From assembly GCF_014805625.2 (NCBI RefSeq), contig NW_023998459.1:1700827-1764826 (forward strand): DNA of 64,000 bases, written 5' to 3'. Position 1 is the first letter of the stretch, and the number at the start of each line of letters is the position of its first letter. The DNA is from Glossina fuscipes. Lineage: Eukaryota > Arthropoda > Insecta > Diptera > Glossinidae. The translations under genes were made by a program, and so were the position numbers. The notes beneath the pieces are model-generated. The model saw nothing but the letters and a program-made list of their open reading frames with translations. It was not told the origin of the DNA and ran no database searches. Positions 22,941 through 33,375 of the stretch are shown piece by piece.

Positions 22941-23409
22941 GTCTGTGCACCAGTATCTGGCTTCTTGGTCTTATAAAAGCAACGTCTTGTCATTGAGCCG
23001 TCACAGGCTTTTATAATCCGTGCTAAAACCTCCGCAACTGCAGCCTGAGCTAAGTTTCTGGGTTCTGCTTCTTCCAGAATATGTTCGAAGGGTTGCTTGT
23101 CAAGAGATTCTGGTTTCCATTTGGGTCCCCTGAGACGTAGTTTTACCCTGTTCGCAGTTCACAGATTATTGCTATATACACACAGTGACTACGCAACAAT
23201 AATCTGGGAACTGCAGCAGTGCCAGCGGGCGTTCATGTGAGTTTAACCATGTTCATATGTGTGTGTTTACATGTTTGGTATGTGTGATCCTGCGCCTTTG
23301 TACATTTTTATGCATTTTCTACCTATTCCTAAGCTCGTGTGTGTTTATACGGTTTATGCATTATCATGTGTTCATATGTGCTATACATTTTTATACCTAA
23401 GTGTTTATA

Positions 23410-23900
23410 TTTCGAATGACCTAACGGTGCTATACATTTTGTGCATTGCTTGAAGATTTTATATGACCTAACGGTGCTATACATTTTTGTACATTGTTTC
23501 TACAGTTTATGCGCTTTCCTATGATCGCATGTGGTTATACATTTTAAAGCATACAGACTTTTGCGTGTTGCTAGAGTCTATGCGTTTTGCATGATCATGT
23601 ATGCTTATCCATTATTTTTCTATCTAAGTGTTTATTCCTGTATGTTTTGTACGCCCTACCGGCGCTATACAACTTTGTACATTGTTTAAAGATTTAATAT
23701 GACCTAACGGTGCCATACATTTTGTACATTGTTTAAAGATTTTATATGTCCCAACGGTGCTTATACAATAATGTGCAATGTTCTATGTGTTTCAATATTT
23801 TTGCGCTTTTATCCATAGTGTGTGTGTTTATACCTTTTACAGCATACAGCTTTCTATATGTTGATATGGCCTAACAGTCATATACATTTCGACCCTTCTC
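23410..23900. repeat. Degenerate tandem repeat, unit about 47-53 bp
   Basis: Repeats of a unit built on GACCTAACGGTGCTATACAT, then TTTGTACATTGTTTAAAGAT. Copies begin near 23418, 23466, 23645 (diverged), 23700, 23747 (diverged) and 23868. The spacing is irregular and units are lost between some copies, so it is an eroded array. Confidence 0.75.
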
Positions 23901-23949
23901 TACATGGTTTTCTACCCGTTTTGTAGAGATTCTAAACATGTGTGCTTTC

Positions 23950-24515
23950 ATATATTGTAGTGATTTTATACAGATTCATGCAGATTCTGTCCATGTTTTA
24001 TGCTCAGGTGTGTGTACATATATTCTAATGATTTCATACAGATCTTATACCGATTTTATCCTAACGATTTTGTACAGGTTTTATGCAGATTTTGTGCTAA
24101 TGATTTTATACAGATTTTATACGGATTTTATCCTAATGATTTTTTACAGGTTTTATGCAGATTTTGTGCTAATGATTTTATACAGATTTTGNNNNNNNNN
24201 NATACAGATTTTGTACCGATTTTATCCTAATGATTTTGTACAGGTTTTTTGCAGATTTTGTGCTAGTGGTTTTATACGGATTTTATACGGATTTTACCCT
24301 CACGATTTTGTGCAGGTGTTATCCAGATTTTTTGCTAATGATTTTATACAGATTTTGTACCGATTTTATCCTAATAACTTTGTACAGGTTTTTTGCAGAT
24401 TTTGTGCTAGTGATTTTATAGAGATTTTATACGGATTTTACCGTCACGATTTTGTACAGGTTTTATGCAGATTTTGTGCAGATTTTGTGCTAATGCTTTT
24501 ATACAGATTTTCATA
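23950..24515. repeat. 36-bp minisatellite with 72-bp higher-order period
   Basis: Units alternate between a type with ATGATTTTATACAGATTTTA and a type with ATGATTTTGTACAGGTTTTA, each 36 bp, giving a 72-bp pair. Because 36 is a multiple of 3 the array stays open in one frame and looks like a protein of repeated NDFIQILYRFYP / NDFVQVLCRFCA, which I regard as an artefact. The array holds the assembly gap, so its true length is unknown. Confidence 0.9.
24192..24201. other. Assembly gap (10 N)
   Basis: Ten N bases inside the minisatellite, most likely a collapsed or unsized gap. Confidence 0.98.
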
Positions 24516-24539
24516 CAACTTATATACGTATTTTATACT

Positions 24540-27500
24540 CGTTTCTATAGTTTCTGCTGGAGGGGGTTGTTCAGGTAACGGAAACAACGGGACGTGCACG
24601 GACAGGTCGGACTGACTGGTTGCGAACGGTGCACTGTGGCGGACGGACTCGTTATTCGGAAGGAAGCAAAAAGCTTCCTTATAGTCTGTTGTTCAAATTT
24701 CACGTTTTTTTTTTCTTATATTTTTTTATCTTGAGTATAAAAATTTGAATCTTTTTTTTAAAGCTTTATGATGCAAGAGTTAATTTTTACCTGTTTCAAA
24801 TTACTTCAATTTTTCACCAAAGACTGTACTTCAAAGTGTAAAACTATTGAAAGTTCCTTTTTGGTGATTTCTGTTAGCAATACAATTAACTCAACCCTTA
24901 TATGTACTAATGGTTATTTTAAAGTTGAGTACTTTGAAAAGTTTTTTAATATTATTCCCTTTTTTTATTTGATAACAATAATAGACTCCGTTCTTGCAGA
25001 AGAATTAATCAAGCATAAAACCCTCGTTCCATTTCGCTTTATCGTGTGTGTTAGTTTAACAATTTTGTACCAAATACGAGTTCTAATTTTTCTTTTAAAT
25101 ATCTTTTAATCTTTTGATAATTGCTATGTTTGTTTTTGTTGGTTGGTGAAAAACTTGTGTCCATTAATCACTTAACTCTGCAATTTTGTACAACCTTCGT
25201 CTTGTACGTTTGCTAATAAACTCCCCTCAAAAAACCAACGGCAAGATCAAACATAAAAGAAAATAAAATCTCACGTCACACAGACGGACTTTGGACTTTT
25301 CCTCTTTTCATAATTTTCTCTTGCACAATAGCGTTATTTAAAGAGAGAGAAAGAGAGTTAGTTCTCCATAACGGTAGGCCGTTATTATGATTTTATCTAT
25401 TCCGTTGAGATAGAGCAGTGGTCAAAGCAAACCAACGGTCCCTACACTTCATAAGTTTGCTGACGTTACAAGTTTTTAAAAAAAAGTGCAATAAAATTGT
25501 ATATAATTTGTTAATGTTTGTGATAGATTTTATTTGTAATGCTAAAGAAAAAAATTGATGAAAGGTATTACAAATTTGGTTGATATTTGGGAATTAATTT
25601 TCGTTGTCCTAATTGTCACTTGGACACTGTGTAAAAAACTATTGTGCCAGGTATTAAACAAATTACAAAAGTTATTGTGAAAATTTTAGTAAACAATAAA
25701 ACGTACATATATGTAAAGATTGAAATACTGAACGAGTAAAAAGATAAAAACTTAAAAGAAATTTTCTGTTTAAATGAAATGCACAGAGTGCTAAATATAT
25801 GTACGGAACAAAAGAATTTTTTTCTTATAACAGGTTTGATGTATGATAAATGTAGCAACAAAAATCTATAAAAGAATACAGAAAGTAATTTTTAGAAATT
25901 GAAAATTTGTCAAGAAACTTTTTAAATTCTCCTACTGTGGATTAGTATATGCGATAATGGGAAAGATACAAAAAGACAACATTGATCGTGAAAATTCAGC
26001 TTTACGGAAAGCACCATAAAATGTCTCAAACTGTAAAATGAGACATTGAATTAGCCTTTTAAAACACCAAGTATACGAGAAATTGTACGCGAAGTTGTTC
26101 ACGAGGAATTGCAAAGGAAAGTATGCAATGCAAAGGAAAGTATGATGCCGACCAATAGATTCGTTATACAACAGATACTGTCAAACTAACCGGACGGCTT
26201 TTAACGCCACGTTATAAGCTTGTGGTTCGGTTAAAGATGGGCTAACAAACAAATGGCAGCTGGTTGCCATTGCTTTGTATATTATTAGTATGGTGTTTAA
26301 TCTAACTCGCATATAAATCCTACCTTATTTTGTAGAGTTTTTGGAGTATATTTGTATTGACGTGCCAAAGGATTGTAGACTTTATATTGTTGCTTTAAAA
26401 AGACATTTTTATTTTTGCTTATGATATTGTTACTACATTCGCTTTCCTCGGATACAGTTCGTATCATTGGATCGTGGATACTCTTTTTAAGAGAATCATC
26501 CTTGCACGTTTTCACTACAAGACTCTTTTATTAACAATCAATTGGTTTAGGGGAAGAACTATTACACTGTACTTTGACAGTGCTATCGACTTCTCAGCCC
26601 TCATATTCTTTTTAAACTCAAATGTTCTTACCCGTCTGACTCTGCCTTCCGCCTGTAGTCTATTTATATGCATTTTTACAAGCATATTACTATTACCTAA
26701 TATCACGGATTCATTTTTATTCCGTTAACTTGATTTTCCACTAACCGTTTTCTTCGGCCGGCCGCTGAATAACGAGTCGAGAATATTCACTTGGTTGTTC
26801 CCTTTCTGCTAACCTTTTTCTTCTTTCTGTATAGGCAATTTAATTTTGTGGGAGAATTAATTAGCTGGAATAAACCGGATTTAGGATTTTCGTAACAATA
26901 TACATTAAAAACATTATTTAGTTTAAAAATATATATGTATATAAAATGGCCCTCGGACCCGATCTCGAGGTCTTCCATACACAGCATGGGTTGAACAAAA
27001 GCATAGGCAGCGCAGGATGAAGACTTGCCCAAGGCTTAGGATATGCCCGTTCGATAAGTTTAGGTGCCGTCCGACCGTCTATTAATACGAGGTTAAAGTA
27101 AGTGCATTCCTTTTAGGTGTAAACGTCTACAGAGTGTCCGTGAGACCATATTTAAACACCCCCTCCCCGCCCCACATCACCCGAACTAGCTAGCTCAGCT
27201 GAAGCACATGCGACAATCTTTACATCCTCCTATCCTCCTTAAGCGGCACTGAAGAGTGGCCTTAAAAATAATAAAGTCCGCGGACAATAATTGAACAGGC
27301 CTAGAGGACTTCCAGACCCGGTTGTTACGTGGCTGTGTACATATATATATAATATATACATAGTTTGTTTTTATTCTTTTGTATAATAAGAAAAGATTTG
27401 TAGTAGAACTTTAATATATTTCTTCTTATTTAATATTATCAACAAATTCTCATTATTTGTGATATTGCCGTGAAAATATATGTAAAAAGCTGTCGAATTT

Positions 27501-29190
27501 TGCTTATGAGAGGAAAGTAAGCTTAGGGTTCTGAGGAACTAACTTTATGAGATATGGTACAAACCGGCCTTCGGCATAACATCGCGCCAACCTAATTAGT
27601 TAGGTAAGCTTGGCCTGGCCGTCGATAACGATTATAATGACACATGTATTCTTCTACTGTAACTATCTATGGTGTGTCCGACGAACGTGAATAATCCACT
27701 ACTACCAGTGAACAGGATAGCTTTCCACCGCACTTGTCGACAGTTCGAACTATTCTCCGTTTTGGCAAGCCTAACGTACTGAAGCCCGAAGTAGTTTGTT
27801 AAAGTTTTTTTATTTAGTTCTGTTTTGTTTCACGAATCATTTCTTATTGACAATTGAAGTCTTCATTATTGCTTTTAGGTAAACTTATAAGGCAAATCAT
27901 TTATGCCTACTCTAGTATATTTGAAAAATCGAGGTTAATGCAGAAACTAGGTTATTGCTTTAAGTTGTACTAAACTAGGTTATTAGAAATAGAGTAAAGT
28001 ATTGTATTATGCAAAGCTTACGTAAGTTAAACTAAATCGCAATAAGCAAAATAAAATAAAATAAAGCAAAACAAGAATGCTACACAAATTCAACGTTTTG
28101 GGTTTCTCTAGAAGGCGTGCGGCAAGCCTTCAGACATACTCAATATCGTTTCTATCCGCATGTAAATTTAAAAACACACTGCATCTTAGCAAAGGGAATC
28201 TACACGTCGATCATCTCATTTAGCAGTTATGCTACGCTTTTCCCATCTCAAATAAAGCTCACAAAAAATGAATTAGTTGCAAGCATAGTTCATTGCCAAA
28301 ACTACCGGAAATGAGTCAGGAATTCAAGATATATATTGCTGAAAGCAGCGTTGTGTATTGGACCATAAAAAGTTTATTCAAATAAATTTGGGAATCTAAC
28401 TACGTAATAACACTTCGAAAATTGCATAAATAAAGTTCAAAATTTAATTTATAAAATCGCTAACATGTACCAAAAAGATTGTGAAAGCTCCGAATTAGCT
28501 GTTTCCTTCTAATGCTGCTTTTTAAATGGATATCTCTAAAAATATCCTCTAAAACTAATACTTTGTCATCATGGCAACCATAAAGGACTGGAATGCCTGA
28601 AAAAATTACTGAAAACTGCAAGCAGTCTGCAGTATAATATTGAGATATTAATGAACACTAGCCGCTCTTCATTTATATTATATAATAACATTTGAGTAAA
28701 ATTTTATGAAAATTTTTCATCTTTTGTTTAGAAATTTTTTTCTCTTTGAGAGGGGCATCTAATTTTCTACGTTACGTCCGAAATTGTTCAATTGAGTGAG
28801 TGTATTTTTAAAAAAAAACCGCGGGTGTTAACGCTTCTTACATGCTAGCGTAAATTGAGGAAGGAATATTTATTACGGAGAATGGTACTGTACCGGTGGG
28901 AGAAATAACTACCTTTATTATAATTAGATGGAAAAGAAAAGTGATCAAAGGTATTAGAAGGAATATTTAAGTAAAATTCTACTAAACGGTTTGTGATGAA
29001 AATATATCATATTAAATAAAGTTATAACTTTTCAGAATTGCATATTTAAAATGAATAAGTGTGTAGCATTTTTTTTTTATTTACACAACCGGAAGCTTTT
29101 TATTTGGCAACACTTTAGTTTATTGTAGTCTTGCACATTTGATCAGCTTTTCTTTCGAATGCCATTATTCAACGCTGCTTGCTTTCAAGT
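24540..29190. other. Long stretch without a recognisable gene
   Basis: AT-rich with short frames. A GC-rich spot at 24550-24680 includes a GGAAGGAAGCAAAAAGCTTCC hairpin region. A dyad CATAACGGtaggCCGTTAT lies near 25368. A dispersed hairpin repeat lies at 26943 (listed). A stretch near 26640-26730 (TTTTTACAAGCATATTACTA) resembles 32825-32870 (TTTTACAAGCAAGTTACTAA), suggesting one more unnamed repeat family. Confidence 0.35.
26943..27110 (+). repeat. Dispersed hairpin repeat, copy 2
   Basis: ATGGCCCTCGGACCCGATCT, then CGAGGTCTTCCATACACAGC and ATGGGTTGAACAAAAGC. It follows the same order as copies 3 and 4 (TCGGACCC, then GGTC.TCCCATA, then ATGGG). Diverged, so the hairpin is weaker here. Confidence 0.45.
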
Positions 29191-29198
29191 AACCAGTT

Positions 29199-29241
29199 AT
29201 GACAGGTATAATTTCGATATTTCTGTTAATACTTTCACCAG
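29199..29241 (+). CDS. Candidate first coding exon with hydrophobic leader (speculative)
   Basis: ATG opens MTGIISIFLLILSP plus one base, then CACCAG|GTGAGT, a consensus splice donor. An in-frame stop lies 9 bases upstream (TAA CCA GTT ATG), so this ATG would be the true start. The 14 residues are almost all hydrophobic, as in a signal peptide. The exon leaves phase 1, which fits the acceptor of the FGF-like exon at 63156 (phase 1), giving a Glu codon at the junction. The intron would be about 34 kb, and a further exon for the first strands of the FGF fold would be needed. A chance ATG plus donor is quite possible. Confidence 0.22.
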
Positions 29242-29249
29242 GTGAGTTT

Positions 29250-32200
29250 TCCGGGAATTGTTATTAATCTTCTCGTCTATCTGCATCTCCACATGTCTTC
29301 TCTACATTATGACACCACCAGGATCTTCGTTTTTAAAAGAACTAAATTGTTTTGATGCAATTGCGTGGTATTGTAACAATAGGGGTATTTGTAACAATAG
29401 CTCATGCTCTTGCAAGTAACTCATTAAGCAAGCATGCACAAGTGCACCGAAATGATTTTACTATAGATATAGACGCTGTATCAGTAATTGTGACGTTAAA
29501 TCAGCTAACGCCATTTTCTCTTCATCGTTTTATCCTGTTATATGAGGTTTTAGCTTAGCAATCTTGTTTCTTTTTTTTTTAATGCAAACATGCATTAACA
29601 GGACTGTTAAGCTCTCGAGGGAAAAAAAGTTTAATGGCGGGAGATGTTTTGACGCCACTTTTGCCAGTTTTTGGATGGTCTTGAGTTTTGGTAGGGGAAA
29701 TGGAGGAGGGCGAGGAACGAAAAAAGAAGTTTTGGGTTTTGAGCGCTCGTGTCGAAAAAAAAGAAAGGCAGAACAATTGTTAAGGAGTTAATTCTTGAGA
29801 AAAGTTAAGAATTGAGCTTAAGAAGAGAACATTGATACCAAAGCGTTCCACAAAAACATATTGTATAAAGAAGTTAATATATACAATGAGTATGCACATT
29901 ACGGCTAATCTCACCGGAAGTAATTACAGAAGGGGTGATTTATTTGTACCCACAAAACAACAAAAGCCGAATGAGACAGAACATCGCGAAATGTGAAATA
30001 TAAGTTCTGTTAGGACGTTACGTCCCTTTCCTACGGCTGGGGCAGCTCAGCGGCCGGGGAAGGAAACACAAAAATGTTTATTTGTTCCTTTATTGTTCGT
30101 TTTTCGATTTAAGTTTTCTTCCGTATATCACGACTAAGACTCAAACTCGACTCGCTAATAATGACTCTCTAGAGCCAGACTGACTTCCTGTCTGCGCGAG
30201 AGTCGACTCACTTAATCTATTTTTATTACCCTACTCCTAAACTATCCTTAGCCTTAGTTTAATCTATTCTATACTATTCTTGTTCTATCTTAATCTATCT
30301 ATGTCTATCCTATTCTTATTCTATGCTTATGCTAACTTACTCTCTAGCACTCCCTCTCTCCCTCAGCCAGAGACAGAGAACCCGTGAGGCCAAAACGAGG
30401 GATGAATTTGAGTCCTCACAGGTCAAAGATCATTCAAAATCAAATTCTCTTTTTTTACAGGCAAATAATTATATAAACGAAATTAAGAAGCCATTCACCG
30501 AGTAAAGATTTTCTTTAAACCTGAATATTCTTGAATGCAAAACAAATATAGAATAATGAAATATGTATATACAGTTGGAAATTTGGTCTTTGTTCCGGTC
30601 TTCATAGTGGATCGAATACATAGGATTCTAGACAAGGAAAAGTGTGTATGTTTTAGTCAAGATGATAGCTGTAGGGAAGGAGACACTAATTTGTGGTCAC
30701 CAGTAGGATTTGCTGTTACCTTGAGAAATAAAATTATGATGCCAACCAATGTGTTCGCCATACCACGGTATTTTAGGAATGTCCCAATAAAAGGCAACTA
30801 ATTGCTGTAAAGTTGCTAAAGAATATTGAGATTTTGAATTTAAATGGTACTTGCACTTACTCAACGTTTTTTTGTTTGGTACCGCCTTCAGAAGATATTT
30901 GTATCGAATTTATTTCGGTTGTTTTTTTACACATTTTATTCGAGATACTTTATAGAACATATTTATTTTGTTACTCTTAAGAATGCGCTAAGTTGGGTTT
31001 TGCATTTGTGAGAGGAAAGTAGATTGTAGAGATCTTCGGACCCTACTTCGGCGTGTCCCATAAAAATCATGGGCCGAAGAAGATTGTAAGCAGGATGGGT
31101 TGGGATAGGTTCATGGACCAGGTGTCCGTCCTGTTAGTTAAATAAATGTGGCGTCCCTTTGGATAATTAAATAAGGAGCAAAACTATAGAATCCCTTGCA
31201 CAACACATGAAGTAGTTAGTTCAGTTATGGCGCGTACGCATGACTCATAGGCGTCCATTCCTATTCTAGTGGCATTCAAGGTTGCCCTAAGCTTTACTTA
31301 AAGACAACAGCTTTGGATACAAGAGGACATAGACTTACTACTGTATTGGTTAAACGAAGGTGGTGTAGAGTGGTTCCACAAAACTTTCACCCAATATCCC
31401 TACTACGTAAAAGTAAGTCCGATAGACAAACACAGGCACATGTTGTTGCAATCCATATTAACCTTTTGTCACACGGCATATGCGTACACATTTCCATAGT
31501 ATATTCCTATGTTATTCCCATTGCAAAGCACGCATTTATTTCTACACATATAATTGGCACACATACATATACGGATGAATACATCAGTTATTCTTTTGTT
31601 GTGTGTTTACAGCTACAAAGCCAGTTCTAATGGGCGTAAGTAAATATTTTAATAAATTCATTCCAAAAATGGACGGTTATGACTTACCTAAAACTGACGA
31701 CTCTCGCAGCAGCATGCGTTTTAAAAAATTAAGAATTTTATAGACATAAAAATAAGAATCCAAAAAATTAATTTATATTAAATTTTTTTTTAACAAATAA
31801 GGCCGACGCTCGTTATATTTGGCGATGCTATGTAGCGAAAAATAACATATCAATCTTTAAAATAATCGCAGTTATAAATATTCTTCTTTGGTAAGAATGT
31901 CGGCGCGAGAATTAGTTCGGACGATGCGCTTTTCGCATAGAAATCTATCTGTCCATGTGTTTTAATACTTCCATACTAAACATAACTCCTAAACAGACTC
32001 ATAGTACCAACAGAAATTTTTTGAGAAGAGGCAACAAAAAAATACAAATGAGAAAAACATTACAGTGGGCCACGGGTGAACATAAAATACTCTATACCCT
32101 TGATATAGTTCATTAACTTTTCGAACAAAAGCGTTGTATGGGAAGCGGTCGAAAAAGTTGTCCGCTTCGAACCGTTTTCAGCAGTACACGTTCTTTGGCC

Positions 32201-33360
32201 AAATTACTAGGGAGTACTTAATTTCATGAAAAAATTGTGACAGACAAACAAACTTGAAAAAACAGATATATCTGAATTCCTTCTAGGTGGTGTCTACATT
32301 GGCAAAACTTTTTATTATGCCCTTGTTCTGCGAGTAAGTTAGGGTGTATATGTATATATTTCATAAACTAGTGGCAATTATAATTCCAATTAAGCCAGAT
32401 AAAGAGTTTATCATTACTTGCTGATGATTTTACAAGAAAGATTAAAAGTAGAAATATGCCCCGTCAGAGAGCATTTCAGTGCCATGCCAGAGTAATATTT
32501 AAAAAGGAAGCAGCTGTAAAATTGTAAAGCACAAAAACACAAACGAGAGAGAAACGGAGGTAAAATACTGTAACGTGAACCGCCCTTTGTAATTTTATGT
32601 TGCTGCAAACGTTTTTCACTCAATTGAGTTCCACCGATGAATTTTGACTTTTAAGATAGTATAGATTTTATTTACAGTTGTTAGGAGATCTATTTACAAA
32701 TTATTTGCATCAATTTATATTTGCAACGCTTTACATCTCGCTCTAGTCTTGTCCTTTCGAATATTGCCATTCAATTCTCTTCACTCAACTGTGGCTGCTT
32801 TCCGTATATATTCTGCCTATATATCCTTTTACAAGCAAGTTACTAATACCTAACTTAATCACGACGTTTTTGTTTTAATTTCTTCTTTTCGCCAAAAGTT
32901 CTGCTAATCCGTGTTAATTTCTACGAGAATCGGCAGCTCCATAAGATGAAAATTATAAATATTATTGCTTGGTTGGCATTTAGCTTTTAAACGACTTTTT
33001 GCTGACAGAGACGCTAAGAATAGTGAAGGAGAAGAACGCAAGTGTAAACGTAATATTGAAAAGTAATTTATACAATGTATTGTAGTTTAACAAAATAACA
33101 TAATTGAAAACATTTTTTTTAACATGTGTAAATTTTTAGTTTATTTGACTATCTCACAGAGAAATAGGCTAAACAACTTCGTAATAAAATAAAAAAGAAA
33201 ATTGAAACAAAAAAGAAAAACCAGTAGGGCAATGGCAGTTTGTAGTGTCGGTATTTTCTGGCGGTTGTGGAAGTAAAATGCGTGAAGGTTAGAAGCAAAA
33301 TTAAAAAAAAATATATATATTTTGGAAAAGTCATAATATGAAAATGTTTTGTCATCGTAC
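29250..33360. other. No supported gene; repeats and pyrimidine-rich tract
   Basis: Contents: a second leader-like frame (MQLRGIVTIGVFVTIAHALA at 29355) in a possible exon 29322-29415; a CT-rich region at 30230-30365 with repeated CTATTCTA/CTATCTTAATCTAT words; an 88-codon plus frame at 30535-30801 (with CVCFSQDDSCREGDTNLWSP) that I cannot assign; and a tract at 30010-30220 starting TGTTAGGACGTTACGTCC that could be an LTR remnant. Confidence 0.3.
31009..31100 (+). repeat. Dispersed hairpin repeat, copy 3
   Basis: GAGAGGAAAGTAGATTGTAG, then AGATCTTCGGACCCTACTTC, then GTGTCCCATAAAAATCATGG. Shares AGGAAAGTA, TCTTCGGACCC and TCCCATA...CATGGGC with the other copies. A short stub of the same family (GAGAGGAAAGTAAGCTTAGG) is at 27511. 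Confidence 0.6.
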
Positions 33361-33375
33361 CTTAAAATCACTAGT

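Larger units (their letters stand above)
21728..23250 (-). mobile_element. R1-clade (Waldo-like) LINE, internally deleted, inverted 5' end
   Basis: The minus strand holds ORF2 from RT motif B to the C-terminus, then (going upstream) a sudden switch at about 22931 to the endonuclease-RT linker, matching 8497-8770 of the first copy. The RT N-terminal part (about 870 bp in the first copy) is therefore missing. From about 23186 to 23250 the same linker sequence appears again in inverted orientation. Beyond it lies a GTRT tract (23255-23275 GTGTGTGTTTACATG). The 3' UTR below 21728 has no clear poly(A). Confidence 0.8.

Noticed and set aside
23938..24615. Open frame of 225 codons with 12-residue repeats (NDFIQILYRFYP type)
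   Set aside because: It is the translation of a 36-bp minisatellite. The unit length is a multiple of 3, so any stop-free unit yields a long frame; it also crosses the N gap.
25360..25390. Dyad CATAACGG...CCGTTAT as a regulatory palindrome
   Set aside because: A single short dyad in AT-rich DNA with no gene near it; expected by chance.
30535..30801. 88-codon plus frame with CVCFSQDDSCREGDTNLWSP
   Set aside because: Cys content is suggestive of a secreted domain, but I found no family match, and the frame has no clear acceptor or donor at sensible places.
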